Assembly: GCA_050949745.1 (NCBI GenBank)
Contig: JBMNGF010000001.1
Location: 62,001-126,000 of the forward strand
DNA: 64,000 bases
Direction of reading: 5' to 3'
DNA from: Syntrophaceticus sp050949745
Lineage (GTDB): Bacteria; Bacillota; DSM-12270; Thermacetogeniales; Thermacetogeniaceae
Position numbers and translations under genes: made by a program. Under the pieces are notes generated by a model. The model did no database searches. It had not been told where the DNA came from and saw nothing but the letters and a program-made list of their open reading frames with translations. This document shows, piece after piece, positions 16,626 through 25,234 of this stretch (positions within the stretch are counted from its first letter, which is position 1; every line of letters begins with the position of its first letter).

Positions 16626-17519
16626 CTAGGAGACCACAGCATCACTTGCAGGAGGGGGCAATACACCTTTAAGTGCAGCGATAGCCACCTCTATTTGGCT
16701 AGAGTCTGGTTCCCCGGTCGTCAGTTTCTGCACCCAGAGCCCAGGAGCGATAAGGATTTTCATCTTTTCCCTGTGTCGTCTGGAAAACCGGATGAACTCA
16801 TACCCTAGGCCAGCGATCACAGGCAATAAAAGGAGGCGCGCCCCGAACTTCCATAACCAAGAGCCATTTCCCAAAAAGGCGAAAATAAAGATACTGATGA
16901 TGATCACAACCAACAAAAAAGATGTTCCACAGCTGGGATGAAGACGGGAACGCTGTGCTACCTCTTCCACAGTCAGTTCCGCTCCATCCTCATAGGTATT
17001 GATCACTTTATGTTCTGCCCCATGATATTGAAAAACACGCCTGATATCCTGTAAGGCACGAATACCCAGCAAATAGATTAAAAAAATCCCTAAACGAGTG
17101 ACACCTTCGATTAAATTCTGTCCCCAGATATTCAGTACCCCACCAGTCATATGTCCCAACCAGGTGGGAAGGATAATAAAAAGCCCTACAGCAATTAAGA
17201 TAGCCAGTGCCACTGTCAGCCCCATCTCTAATGGAGTTAAGTTCTCATCTTCATCCCCTTCTGATACTAGATAAGCTGAAAGGTTCAGTGTTCTTATCCC
17301 GATCACCATTGATTCAATGAGCACAATTGTCCCCCGAATAAATGGCCACTTCAAAATAGAAAAAGAATCCGACCAGGAAGTGATCTTCTCCTGGTGGATT
17401 ACGATTTCGTCCCCCACCCGTACAGCAGTCGCCATTTTATCAGGGCCGCGCATCATTACACCTTCGATAACAGCCTGACCCCCAAACTGAAATGGAGTTT
17501 CAGCATTTTGTCGAGGCAT
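16626..17519 (-). CDS. DUF1385 membrane protein (YqhQ-like)
   Basis: This 297-residue protein starts with the family signature FQFGGQAVIEGVMMRGPDK and has four or five membrane segments, about residues 90-115, 120-140, 145-165 and 205-245. A conserved YHGAEHKVINTYEDG stretch with paired His residues sits between them. Its biochemical function is unknown. The gene is commonly found between rpmE and prfA in Clostridia, exactly as here, so it is part of an ancient neighbourhood. The start is ATG at 17519. Confidence 0.88.
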   Translation of the reverse strand: MPRQNAETPFQFGGQAVIEGVMMRGPDKMATAVRVGDEIVIHQEKITSWSDSFSILKWPFIRGTIVLIESMVIGIRTLNLSAYLVSEGDEDENLTPLEMGLTVALAILIAVGLFIILPTWLGHMTGGVLNIWGQNLIEGVTRLGIFLIYLLGIRALQDIRRVFQYHGAEHKVINTYEDGAELTVEEVAQRSRLHPSCGTSFLLVVIIISIFIFAFLGNGSWLWKFGARLLLLPVIAGLGYEFIRFSRRHREKMKILIAPGLWVQKLTTGEPDSSQIEVAIAALKGVLPPPASDAVVS

Positions 17520-17562
17520 AGACTACCTCCCCCATGTTCTTACATTAACAAAGGAGACTTTA

Positions 17563-17781
17563 CTATCCGTTTTTCTTAGCAGTCCCATATCTTTTGCGGA
17601 ATCTTTCAACACGTCCACCCTTTTCCATAAGCCTAGTTCTGGCTCCTGTATAAAAAGGATGGCAATTAGAACAAACCTCCACTCTCATACTGGACACAGT
17701 AGCCCCTACCTCAAACTTGGCTCCACAAGCACAAGAAATAGTGGCCTTTTCATGATACTCTGGGTGTATACCCTTTCTCAT
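17563..17781 (-). CDS. rpmE: Ribosomal protein L31, zinc-binding type
   Basis: L31 bridges the ribosomal subunits. The 72-residue protein begins MRKGIHPEYHE and carries four cysteines (Cys17, Cys19, Cys37, Cys40) in the CxC...CxxC pattern of the zinc-containing C+ form, so it is not the zinc-independent YtiA type. The C-terminal RFRKRYG is conserved. The start is ATG at 17781 behind GGAGGTG. It has its own good promoter and heads the rpmE-DUF1385-prfA-prmC group. Confidence 0.96.
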   Translation of the reverse strand: MRKGIHPEYHEKATISCACGAKFEVGATVSSMRVEVCSNCHPFYTGARTRLMEKGGRVERFRKRYGTAKKNG

Positions 17782-17819
17782 GTTTCTTCACCTCCGTCTC
17801 GGTAACTATAACGGTGAAT

Positions 17820-17849
17820 ATTATAGCACAGGGCTGAGTTATCTGGCAA
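17820..17849 (-). promoter_or_regulatory. Promoter of rpmE
   Basis: On the minus strand TTGCCA (17844-17849) and a consensus TATAAT (17820-17825) are 18 bases apart, with the rpmE ribosome site about 30 bases downstream. Two dispersed repeats sit immediately upstream of the -35. Confidence 0.75.
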
Positions 17850-17871
17850 ACGGAATTAGTCGTTAGCGTCA

Positions 17872-17933
17872 GGTGACTGTCACCGTCAACCTCAGTTTTT
17901 CTTCTACATCTGTTTCGCACGGTGACTGTCACC
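17872..17933. repeat. Paired GGTGACTGTCACC repeat, copy 1
   Basis: Two identical 13-base palindromes GGTGACTGTCACC (17872-17884 and 17921-17933) enclose a 36-base spacer containing CTACATCTGTTTCGCAC. The same ~62-base unit recurs at 55556-55616 and, inverted, at 56307-56368, with the spacer conserved. It lies between rpmE and the M23 gene beside a REP-like hairpin. Confidence 0.85.
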
Positions 17934-17946
17934 GCTCGAACGAGAA

Positions 17947-17975
17947 TGAGACGCGAGAACCGTCCCCGCGTCTCA
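17947..17975. repeat. REP-like GAGACGCG hairpin, copy 2
   Basis: TGAGACGCG (17947-17955) pairs with CGCGTCTCA (17967-17975) around the loop AGAACCGTCCC. Loop bases of the ACCGTCCC / GGACGGTT type are shared with the other copies. It begins five bases downstream of the M23 peptidase stop. Confidence 0.85.
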
Positions 17976-17980
17976 GGTGA

Positions 17981-18832
17981 CTACTCAAGATAATGGATGG
18001 GGTTTACGGCTTTGTTATCGATCCGTACTTCAAAGTGGAGGTGTGGTCCTGTGGAACGACCTGTTGAGCCTACTCGGGCAATACCCTGGCCAGTTTCTAC
18101 AAGCCCACCTGGCTCCACCAGGTACTCAGATGCGTGTGCATAGAGAGTCTGATAGCCATCGCCATGATCAATAATCACTGTTTCCCCATAGATAGGCCGC
18201 CATTCTACAGCCTCTACCCGGCCACTTCGAGCGGCTTTAATTATATCTCCCATCTCTCCGGCGATATCCAGGCCGTGGTGGAACCCAGCACCCCTGATAC
18301 CATAGTGAGAGGTGATCCTACCGGCCAAAGGCCAGCTAAAAATTCGTTCAGGTTGCTGCCCCATAACCGGTTGAACCTGATCTGTAGCAGTGGAAACAAT
18401 CAGATTCTGCCCATCCCTGATCACATTCGGGTCATTGATTTGGTTCATCTCCATCAACTGCCCCACACTGACCTGATAACGGCGTGCCAGACTCCACAGG
18501 GTCTCACCGCGGGATACCTGATGAGTCCTGCCCCTTGTCTCAGGAGATAATACAAGAACCTGTCCGGGTATGATCAGATTACCCCTGATCTCATTGTCAG
18601 CTACAAGCTTATTTAAATCTACCTGACACTGACGAGATATGCTCCACAGAGTATCCCCTGGTTGCACAGTATATGTGATATCTGTTTCTCCCTGATAAGC
18701 AGTCTCAGCTGTCGCTTCCTTCCAGCTTGATACAGAACTATCTTTGGGAAAATACCCAGTTGACTGGTGCAGGGGGCTGGCTAACCCCAAACAAACCAAC
18801 AGACAGCAGATAAGGGCCATTCTGAGCTGCAT
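17981..18832 (-). CDS. Secreted/anchored LysM-M23 endopeptidase
   Basis: This is a peptidoglycan-acting protein of 283 residues. An N-terminal hydrophobic signal segment (RMALICCLLVCLGLASPL) is followed by two LysM domains (YTVQPGDTLWSISRQ and HQVSRGETLWSLARRY) that bind glycan, and a C-terminal lysostaphin-type M23 zinc peptidase domain with the ligands in HHGLDIAG and GPHLHFEV. ATG 18832 is preferred because GAGGTGAGAAAA precedes it at the right distance; GTG 18841 is possible. Such DUF-free LysM-M23 enzymes act in sporulation or daughter-cell remodelling; the exact role is not shown. Confidence 0.88.
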   Translation of the reverse strand: MQLRMALICCLLVCLGLASPLHQSTGYFPKDSSVSSWKEATAETAYQGETDITYTVQPGDTLWSISRQCQVDLNKLVADNEIRGNLIIPGQVLVLSPETRGRTHQVSRGETLWSLARRYQVSVGQLMEMNQINDPNVIRDGQNLIVSTATDQVQPVMGQQPERIFSWPLAGRITSHYGIRGAGFHHGLDIAGEMGDIIKAARSGRVEAVEWRPIYGETVIIDHGDGYQTLYAHASEYLVEPGGLVETGQGIARVGSTGRSTGPHLHFEVRIDNKAVNPIHYLE

Positions 18833-18961
18833 TTTTCTCACCTCAAAATAACATATATACAGTACTGTTCCCTATCTGCTGGAAGCTATTCGTTTTTACA
18901 GCTCCACCGGTAATCAACAGATAATATGCGGGTAATAGGTCTATGAGAGGAAAAACTATAT

Positions 18962-20218
18962 CTACCCTTCAAAAAGCTGTGGAAGGGCACGTAGAAGGTC
19001 TTTATTCCCTCTTGTCTTCTTCATGGCATCAATAAGCATTTCCAGGATCTCACTGGTTCCATATGAGGAGAACATCCTGCGGAAATTCCACACCAGTTCC
19101 AGCTCATCTTTACTGAGCAGCAGCTCCTCCCGCCGTGTGCCTGAACGCTTCACATCAATGGCAGGGAAGACCCGTTTTTCTGACAGTTTCCGATCCAGCA
19201 CCAGTTCCATATTGCCTGTACCCTTGAACTCTTCAAAAATCACATCATCCATTCTGCTCCCGGTTTCCACCAACGCTGTGGCCAGGATCGTCAGACTGCC
19301 ACCCTCTTCAATATTTCGAGCCGCCCCAAAAAAGCGTTTCGGTTTATGCAGTGCCGTAGGGTCAACTCCCCCGGAAAGAGTACGGCCAGAGGGGGGGACT
19401 ACCAGGTTATAACCCCGGGCGAGGCGAGTGATGCTGTCCAACAGAATCACCACATCCCGCTTGTGCTCCACAAGTCTCTTTGCCCGCTCCAAAACCATTT
19501 CAGAAACCTTGACATGGTTTTCCGGAGGTTCATCAAAGGTGGAGCTAACTACCTCACCATCCACAGACCTCTGCATATCTGTAACCTCCTCAGGGCGCTC
19601 ATCGATGAGCAGCACCATCAGATAAATATCAGGATAGTTTCTGGTGATGGCATTAGCGATCTTTTTTAGCAAAAAGGTCTTTCCTGCTTTGGGAGGAGCA
19701 ACGATCAACCCTCGCTGGCCCTTTCCTAGAGGAGAGATAAGGTCGATGATACGAGAAGAAATGTCACCTGCCCCATTGCTCTCCATTGTAATACGCTCAT
19801 CAGGGAATATAGGTGTCAAGGCATCGAAATGCAGCCTTTGAGCAGCCTCATCTGGATCATAACCGTTGATTGTTTCTACCCGTAAGAGCGCAAAGAAACG
19901 CTCCGTATCTTTTGGCGTCCTCACCTGTCCGGCAACACGATCACCGGTTCGCATGTCAAAACGCTTGATCTGAGAAGGGGAAACATAGATGTCATCATGG
20001 CTGGGAAGGTAGGCAAAGGGGCGGAGAAAACCATATCCATCAGGAAGAATTTCTAGGACACCCTGGGCAAACAACAACCCGTCCTTCTCTGTCTTCGCCT
20101 TCATGATCTCAAAAATCAGTTCTTTTTTTCGCAGCCGGGAATACCCGGTCAGCTCCATATCTTTGGCCATTTTCAGGAGCTCTGAAATAGTCTTTTGTTC
20201 TAACTCTGTAACATTCAA
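18962..20218 (-). CDS. rho: Transcription termination factor Rho
   Basis: Rho is a hexameric RNA helicase that ends transcription at C-rich unstructured sites. The 418-residue protein has the N-terminal Rho domain (LEQKTISELLKMAKDMEL), the cold-shock RNA-binding domain (DGYGFLRPFAYLPSHDDIY), the P-loop APPKAGKT and the Walker-type LLDSITRLARGYN segment. The frame is open to 20410, but those 64 extra residues do not resemble Rho; TTG 20218 with AGGTG upstream gives MNVTELEQKT. It is followed by a cell-wall peptidase rather than rpmE as in B. subtilis. Confidence 0.95.
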   Translation of the reverse strand: MNVTELEQKTISELLKMAKDMELTGYSRLRKKELIFEIMKAKTEKDGLLFAQGVLEILPDGYGFLRPFAYLPSHDDIYVSPSQIKRFDMRTGDRVAGQVRTPKDTERFFALLRVETINGYDPDEAAQRLHFDALTPIFPDERITMESNGAGDISSRIIDLISPLGKGQRGLIVAPPKAGKTFLLKKIANAITRNYPDIYLMVLLIDERPEEVTDMQRSVDGEVVSSTFDEPPENHVKVSEMVLERAKRLVEHKRDVVILLDSITRLARGYNLVVPPSGRTLSGGVDPTALHKPKRFFGAARNIEEGGSLTILATALVETGSRMDDVIFEEFKGTGNMELVLDRKLSEKRVFPAIDVKRSGTRREELLLSKDELELVWNFRRMFSSYGTSEILEMLIDAMKKTRGNKDLLRALPQLFEG

Positions 20219-20572
20219 GTTTATATCACCTATTTTCCTATATTTTAGTTGAATCAAGACCCAATAATAACTATAAAGACATAAAGAAAGTTTTAGGATA
20301 TGACACAGGATAAGAGTGGTAAATATCATCCCTCCGGGTGGGATCATGCTCAAATTCGCAGTCGACAACAGTCTATATTTACTTGATGTCTGGTCATGCC
20401 AGGCAATCAAAGGAAGGATATAAACCGCACACCGAGGCCGCTTGGTACAATACAGCGGCTCCGGCAGCTAATAAACAATCAATTACCTAATATAGCATTG
20501 ATACGAAAAAAATGAGCAATTACATTACTTATTATTTAACATATATAACATTTTCTGTCAAGCATAATTAGC
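20219..20572 (-). promoter_or_regulatory. rho promoter and long structured leader
   Basis: This 354-base gap has no gene. A -35 TTGACA (20556-20561) and -10 TTAAAT (20534-20539) with a 16-base spacer sit immediately after the fsa stop. The leader would be about 310 bases and contains a strong hairpin at 20432-20464 (CCGGAGCCGCT paired with AGCGGCCTCGG, one mismatch) with no U-tract. Rho genes are often autoregulated through such leaders; that use here is inferred. Confidence 0.6.
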
Positions 20573-21223
20573 CTAAGATTTGAATGCTTGCTCCCAATCT
20601 GCAAGAAAACGCTCTATGCCTCGATCAGTCAAGGGGTGCTGAAACATCATCTTTAAAACTTTGAAGGGCACTGTGGCAATATCAGCTCCAATCCTTGCCG
20701 CTGCCAAAACATGCTGAGGATGGCGAATGCTGGCTGCGATCACCTGAGTTTCTAACTGATAGTTTTCGAAAACAGTCATGATGTCTTCCAGTACATCCAT
20801 ACCTTCCTGTCCGATATCATCAAGCCGACCGATAAAAGGACTCACATAAGCGGCACCTGCCTTAGCGGCTAAGAGTGCCTGAAGGGCACTGAAAACCAGT
20901 GTTACATTAGCACGAATACCTTCCCCTGACAGCACCTTCACAGCTGACAGACCCTCAGGTGTCAAAGGAATTTTCACAACTACATGGGGATCAAGTTTGG
21001 CCAGTTCCCGAGCTTCCCGCAGAATTCCCTCTGTATCCTGACTGATCACCTCGGCACTCACAGGACCATGCACTATCTCGCAGATCTCCACAATGGTTTC
21101 ATGAAAATCTCGCCCCTCTTCCTTGGCGATGAGGGTGGGATTGGTTGTAACTCCTGAAATAACTCCCCAGTCGACTGCTTTCTTAATTTCTTCTACATTA
21201 GCTGTGTCTAAAAAGATCTCCAT
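20573..21223 (-). CDS. fsa: Fructose-6-phosphate aldolase / transaldolase (TalC/MipB type)
   Basis: This is a short transaldolase-family enzyme of 216 residues, one TIM barrel. The N-terminus MEIFLDTANVEEIKKA and GVTTNPTLIAKEE are family signatures, and the Schiff-base lysine is in VVVKIPLTPEGLSAV. In Firmicutes, proteins of this size usually act as transaldolase in the pentose phosphate pathway. It is 31 bases from fba, and the pair lies upstream of rho, as tal-fbaA does near rho in B. subtilis. Transaldolase versus aldolase activity cannot be settled from sequence. Confidence 0.93.
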   Translation of the reverse strand: MEIFLDTANVEEIKKAVDWGVISGVTTNPTLIAKEEGRDFHETIVEICEIVHGPVSAEVISQDTEGILREARELAKLDPHVVVKIPLTPEGLSAVKVLSGEGIRANVTLVFSALQALLAAKAGAAYVSPFIGRLDDIGQEGMDVLEDIMTVFENYQLETQVIAASIRHPQHVLAAARIGADIATVPFKVLKMMFQHPLTDRGIERFLADWEQAFKS

Positions 21224-21254
21224 CGACTTTCACTCCTTAAAATTCAATACTTTT

Positions 21255-22109
21255 CTAAGCCTTTCCATTCGAACCGAAAAGCCTGATTTTTTCTCTAATT
21301 ACCTCTGTGGCCTTGATGCGTGCTGGCCCCAAAACCTTACGGGGATCGATTTCATCCTCATCTGATGCCAATACCTGGCGCATTTCTTGAACAAAGGCTT
21401 GCCTGATGTCAGTATCAATATTCACCTTGCGGACACCAAGTTCAATGGCTCTTCTAATATCCTCACCGGGGACACCAGATGAACCGTGCAAAACCAATGG
21501 TATCTGAACAAGCTCATGAATCTCTTTCAGACGCTGAAAATCCAGTTTGGGCCTCCCTCGATAGCGCCCATGGGCAGTTCCAATAGATGGAGCCAAGGCA
21601 TCTATCCCTGTTTCCTGGACAAAGGTAAGTGCTTCTTGAGGATCGGTAAAAAAGGCTTCCTGTTCTGAAACACTGATCTGATCTTCGGTACCCTGTAAGC
21701 GGCCAAGCTCTCCTTCTACAGATACGTCCACTGCATGAGCTAGCTCTACCACCTGAGCAGTCTTTTTTATGTTTTCTTCCAGAGAGAGATGGGAGCCGTC
21801 AAACATTACAGAGGTAAAACCTGCTCTCAAGCATTTCATGACCTGCTCAAAATCAGTCCCATGATCTAGGTGCAGGGCTACCGGAACTTTAGAAGATAGA
21901 GCTGCCTCACAGACCAAGGCTGTAATATAACCCAAACCTGCATATTTAATAGCACCCTGGCTGGCTTGAATAATTACCGGCGACCGCTCCGCTTCAGCTG
22001 CGGAAATGATCGCCTGTATAAGCTCCATATTATTGCAGTTAAACGCTCCTATAGCATAATCTCCAGCTTCAGCTCTAGCAAGAAGTTCTGAACTGGTAAC
22101 CAGGCTCAA
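21255..22109 (-). CDS. fba: Class II fructose-1,6-bisphosphate aldolase
   Basis: This zinc-dependent aldolase serves glycolysis and gluconeogenesis. The metal ligands are in LHLDHGTDFEQ, GTAHGRYRG and VLHGSSGVP. The phosphate-binding glycine-rich segment follows the last of these, and VEGELGRLQG is the class II signature with its Glu. The 284-residue length is normal. The start is TTG at 22109 behind GGGGG. It is closely followed on the upstream side by the zinc-ribbon protein gene. Confidence 0.96.
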   Translation of the reverse strand: MSLVTSSELLARAEAGDYAIGAFNCNNMELIQAIISAAEAERSPVIIQASQGAIKYAGLGYITALVCEAALSSKVPVALHLDHGTDFEQVMKCLRAGFTSVMFDGSHLSLEENIKKTAQVVELAHAVDVSVEGELGRLQGTEDQISVSEQEAFFTDPQEALTFVQETGIDALAPSIGTAHGRYRGRPKLDFQRLKEIHELVQIPLVLHGSSGVPGEDIRRAIELGVRKVNIDTDIRQAFVQEMRQVLASDEDEIDPRKVLGPARIKATEVIREKIRLFGSNGKA

Positions 22110-22123
22110 GAGAAAAGACCCCC

Positions 22124-22792
22124 TTATTCTTTGGACTTTCTCCTTCTATTATTCCCCTTACCGCGGCAGAGCCACTGTAAGGATCCAGTCTGTAAAACAA
22201 TCTCCCAAGTATTTTTCATGGCCTTTCGGTCTTCCTTGGTTTCGGCGCCGATAATACCTATGGCCTCACAGCTCGGGCAACGCAGTTCTACCCGATCCGC
22301 AAAAACCTCCACCTCTATATCCATCTCCCCACACTGACAGGAAAGATTGCCTTCAGCCGCTAATTTATGCAGGTCATCCAGAATTTCATACATGACTTCC
22401 GGGTTTTCAAAATAATCAGAAAATCCAAGGTCCTCTGCCATTTCCCGCAGTGAACGCTCCTGCTTGGCGATACACTCCCTAACCTTCTGCCGTGGTCCAA
22501 TAAAGCCTATCCCCAGACCTGTTTCCTCACAAAACAGATGCAGAACCTCGGAGGACCAGAGATCTTTAAAAAGATAGCGATAAAGGTGTCTCGTCTCACA
22601 CATTAAGCAATCCAACTGCAGGTAGTATACCTTCCGATCCTTTGTTGCAATAGAAAGCAGCTGTGCCCCGCAGTCACAATCAAAACAAACAGGTTCCTTA
22701 CCTGCAAAAGAAAAAAAGGACAGGACATGGTATTTTATTTTACCACATTCCGGGCAACGTAACGCTACTGTATTTGATGTTTGAATGACCAT
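22124..22792 (-). CDS. Conserved zinc-ribbon protein of unknown function
   Basis: I do not recognise a named family. The 222-residue protein has three zinc-ribbon-like pieces: CPECGK near the N-terminus paired with CDCGAQ, then CLMCETRH, and in the second half CQCGE paired with CPSCEA. A central helical segment (about 95-140) separates them, and the tail is very basic (RGKGNNRRRKSKE), which suggests nucleic-acid or ribosome contact. ATG 22792 is chosen because GGAGGAGG lies eight bases upstream. It is 14 bases ahead of fba, in the slot taken by unrelated ywjG in B. subtilis. No function is claimed. Confidence 0.75.
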   Translation of the reverse strand: MVIQTSNTVALRCPECGKIKYHVLSFFSFAGKEPVCFDCDCGAQLLSIATKDRKVYYLQLDCLMCETRHLYRYLFKDLWSSEVLHLFCEETGLGIGFIGPRQKVRECIAKQERSLREMAEDLGFSDYFENPEVMYEILDDLHKLAAEGNLSCQCGEMDIEVEVFADRVELRCPSCEAIGIIGAETKEDRKAMKNTWEIVLQTGSLQWLCRGKGNNRRRKSKE

Positions 22793-22885
22793 CTCTACTA
22801 CCTCCTCCGCCACTACCGCAGGTGTCTGCTCTTTCTATTCTCCACTTAAATGCTAATTCCTTTAATAAAATGTCTTATTTTTAGA

Positions 22886-24067
22886 TTAGAACTGCATCTC
22901 GGCTGACATATCATTCATATAGCTTTTTTCTGACATCCTATATGCATAGGGAATGGACTCTCTGAGCACTGTACGCCTAGCATTTAGTAGCACTGGGTCA
23001 CCGACCTGTATATCAGGTATCTTGCCCACATCAATACAGGTTAATTCCATGCCGACTCTGCCGACAATAGGTACTTGAGTGCCGTTTACAGTAACATAAT
23101 ACCAACCTATCGGATAGCCTAGATATCCTAAAATTATTTTAGCGATGACCTTTCCAAGATCCAAAAGCCCGGAAGGCCGGGGCTGCACATCAACTCCAAA
23201 ACCATCGCTATAGCCTACAGGCAAAATTGCGATCACTGTGTCATGCCGCAACCGTTCTGTTCTCCCATAGCCTACAGTCATCCCCCGCCGCATTTCCTGC
23301 AGATGGATGACCCGGGTCCAAAAGGACCAGGTATCTTGTAGCTGAAGACGCTGATCTTTAACCCCAGCAGGAAATTGGCCATATAAAAGTGTGCCAACTC
23401 GTACCATCTCTAGATGCATTTCAGGGTAGAGCAGTGCAGCAGCACTATTGCAGACATGCCGTAGAGGCAAATCTATGCCTCCTTTAGCAAGACCCTGTAC
23501 TACTTCATTAAAAATATGGAACTGGCGACGGGTAAAGGATGGATCAGCTGCCGCAGAGGCAAAGTGTGTATAGATGCCCTCCCATTCCAATCCGGGAAGG
23601 GAAAAAAGAGAGTCTGTTACATCCATAAGAGTTTTCGGCAGAAAACCGGTCCTACCCATCCCGGTTTCTAGCTTGATGTGGACAACAGCTTTTTGCCCAT
23701 ACCTTTGAGCTGCAGCTGATAAACGTTCAGCCTGCTCAAAACTGCTGACCGAGGAGGTGAGTCCGTATCTTATCATATCATCCTCCTCACCAGGTAGGAG
23801 AGAGCGAAAGACGAGTATAGAGACATCAATACCCGCTTCTCTCAGAGCTATCCCTTCATGTGGGTGTGTCACCCCCAGAGCATCAGCCCCCATAGCCAAA
23901 ACCGTCCTGGCTGTGGACAGCATACCATGGCCATAACCATCAGACTTGACCACTGCCATCAGCCTGACATCATTTCCCAAGTATTTCTTTACCTCAGCGG
24001 TATTATTCGCCACCGCATCTAAATTGACATCCACCCAACAAGGGCAATCCACCTCGATATCTGCCAT
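22886..24067 (-). CDS. alr: Alanine racemase
   Basis: This PLP enzyme converts L- to D-alanine for peptidoglycan. The PLP lysine is in AVVKSDGYGHGM near residue 40, and the catalytic tyrosine is in LPVGYSDGFG of the C-terminal half; VGRVGMELTCIDV matches the beta-domain substrate loop. The start is ATG 24067 with GAGG upstream (TTG 24073 also in frame). The C-terminus (MSEKSYMNDMSAEMQF) is a little longer than typical. It sits beside a FemAB-like gene, which fits a cell-wall role, although a role in spore germination control is also known for some Alr. Confidence 0.93.
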   Translation of the reverse strand: MADIEVDCPCWVDVNLDAVANNTAEVKKYLGNDVRLMAVVKSDGYGHGMLSTARTVLAMGADALGVTHPHEGIALREAGIDVSILVFRSLLPGEEDDMIRYGLTSSVSSFEQAERLSAAAQRYGQKAVVHIKLETGMGRTGFLPKTLMDVTDSLFSLPGLEWEGIYTHFASAAADPSFTRRQFHIFNEVVQGLAKGGIDLPLRHVCNSAAALLYPEMHLEMVRVGTLLYGQFPAGVKDQRLQLQDTWSFWTRVIHLQEMRRGMTVGYGRTERLRHDTVIAILPVGYSDGFGVDVQPRPSGLLDLGKVIAKIILGYLGYPIGWYYVTVNGTQVPIVGRVGMELTCIDVGKIPDIQVGDPVLLNARRTVLRESIPYAYRMSEKSYMNDMSAEMQF

Positions 24068-24123
24068 TTTCAACCTCTTATCAATTATTATTGATTTTCG
24101 ATAAACTCACACATACAAAATAA

Positions 24124-25203
24124 TTAATCCGTCTCCAGTTGTTTGCTTTTCTTGCGGTGAGTAAACTTCAAATAGATCGGAACAAGCTTCTTCCAAAGAA
24201 AATACCAGAAAGGAGACAAACAGAGATCATGTTCTGCTATAAACTCTGTAAATTCGCCCCCAAACCCCTTTTTGAAGCGGTAAAGGCCTACTAAGGGATC
24301 ATCCGGATCCTCAGTAGGTGGAACCCCTCGCATATCATATACACTACACTGCATGGACTTCGCCCACCGGATCATTGCCCACTGCAGGAGATAGTTGGGC
24401 ATCACATTACGACGCTTATTGCTGGATGCTCCATAGAGATACCAGACCCGATCCCCGCAGCAAAAAGCGATGGTTCCGGCGATAACCTCACCTTCATACT
24501 CTGCCAAAAATAAACGGGCAGTTCCCCTTTCAATGAAAAGATCATACATAGAATCAAAGTAACTGTAGTCACGGACCAAGAAGCGGTCCCGCTCCGCTGT
24601 TTCCTTTAATATATCGTAAAAGATCCCCAGGTCATTTTTATTCTCTCCTATGCGCACCTTCACACCCCTACGGCCTGCCAGGCGCACATTATACCTTGTT
24701 TTACTAGCCATCTGCGCCATCAATTCCTCTTCAGAGGGGCTAATATCGATGCGGAAAACGTAGCGAGGCTGCACTCCTCCGAAACCGTCATCATCCCCCG
24801 CCAGGCGAAAACCGATATTTGCCAAATGTTCCAGTGCGGCTTCATTCGGTTCTGGAATATCTGGATCAATTTTGAGCAAAATAGCTCCCTGCTGCCTGCC
24901 CAACTTGATCACTTCTTGCCAAAAAAAATCTTCCCCTGCCTGGTCACACTCTTTGCCTATCACAGGTCCCCTTGGCGCATAAAGTATTGATCTATTAAAA
25001 AAGGGCAGCTTCCTTTTGAGAAGTGAAATAGCGGCCACAGGGTCGCCATCCTTTGTCACTAAAAGGCGCAAAGGCAGCCATCCAGTGCCACCTTTCAGTT
25101 CTCCCCACTCATAGCTCTGCAGGAAATGGGGCCGCAGAGATGCCTCTAAAAAGTTGTTATACAGTTCTTTATCCTGCTCATCAATCAAACGTGCCTGGTA
25201 CAA
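24124..25203 (-). CDS. FemAB/FemX-like peptidoglycan-branch aminoacyltransferase
   Basis: Fem proteins add amino acids from aminoacyl-tRNA to the side chain of lipid II. The protein of about 359 residues has two GNAT-like subdomains; typical pieces are SYEWGELKGG, YAPRGPVIG, the tRNA/lipid-contact segment MASKTRYNVRLAGRRGVKV, and GASSNKRRNVMPNYLLQWAM near the C-terminal half. The frame is open to 25356 but would overlap pyrG. TTG 25203, eight bases from GGGGAGG, is the likely start. It is flanked by alr, so a wall function is plausible. Whether this organism has branched cross-links is unknown. Confidence 0.85.
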   Translation of the reverse strand: MYQARLIDEQDKELYNNFLEASLRPHFLQSYEWGELKGGTGWLPLRLLVTKDGDPVAAISLLKRKLPFFNRSILYAPRGPVIGKECDQAGEDFFWQEVIKLGRQQGAILLKIDPDIPEPNEAALEHLANIGFRLAGDDDGFGGVQPRYVFRIDISPSEEELMAQMASKTRYNVRLAGRRGVKVRIGENKNDLGIFYDILKETAERDRFLVRDYSYFDSMYDLFIERGTARLFLAEYEGEVIAGTIAFCCGDRVWYLYGASSNKRRNVMPNYLLQWAMIRWAKSMQCSVYDMRGVPPTEDPDDPLVGLYRFKKGFGGEFTEFIAEHDLCLSPFWYFLWKKLVPIYLKFTHRKKSKQLETD

Positions 25204-25234
25204 AACATTTTCCTCCCCGAATCTAATGTACTGC

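Noticed and set aside
20219..20410. N-terminal extension of Rho from ATG 20410.
   Set aside because: The added residues are hydrophobic, unlike any Rho N-terminus; TTG 20218 has a proper ribosome site.
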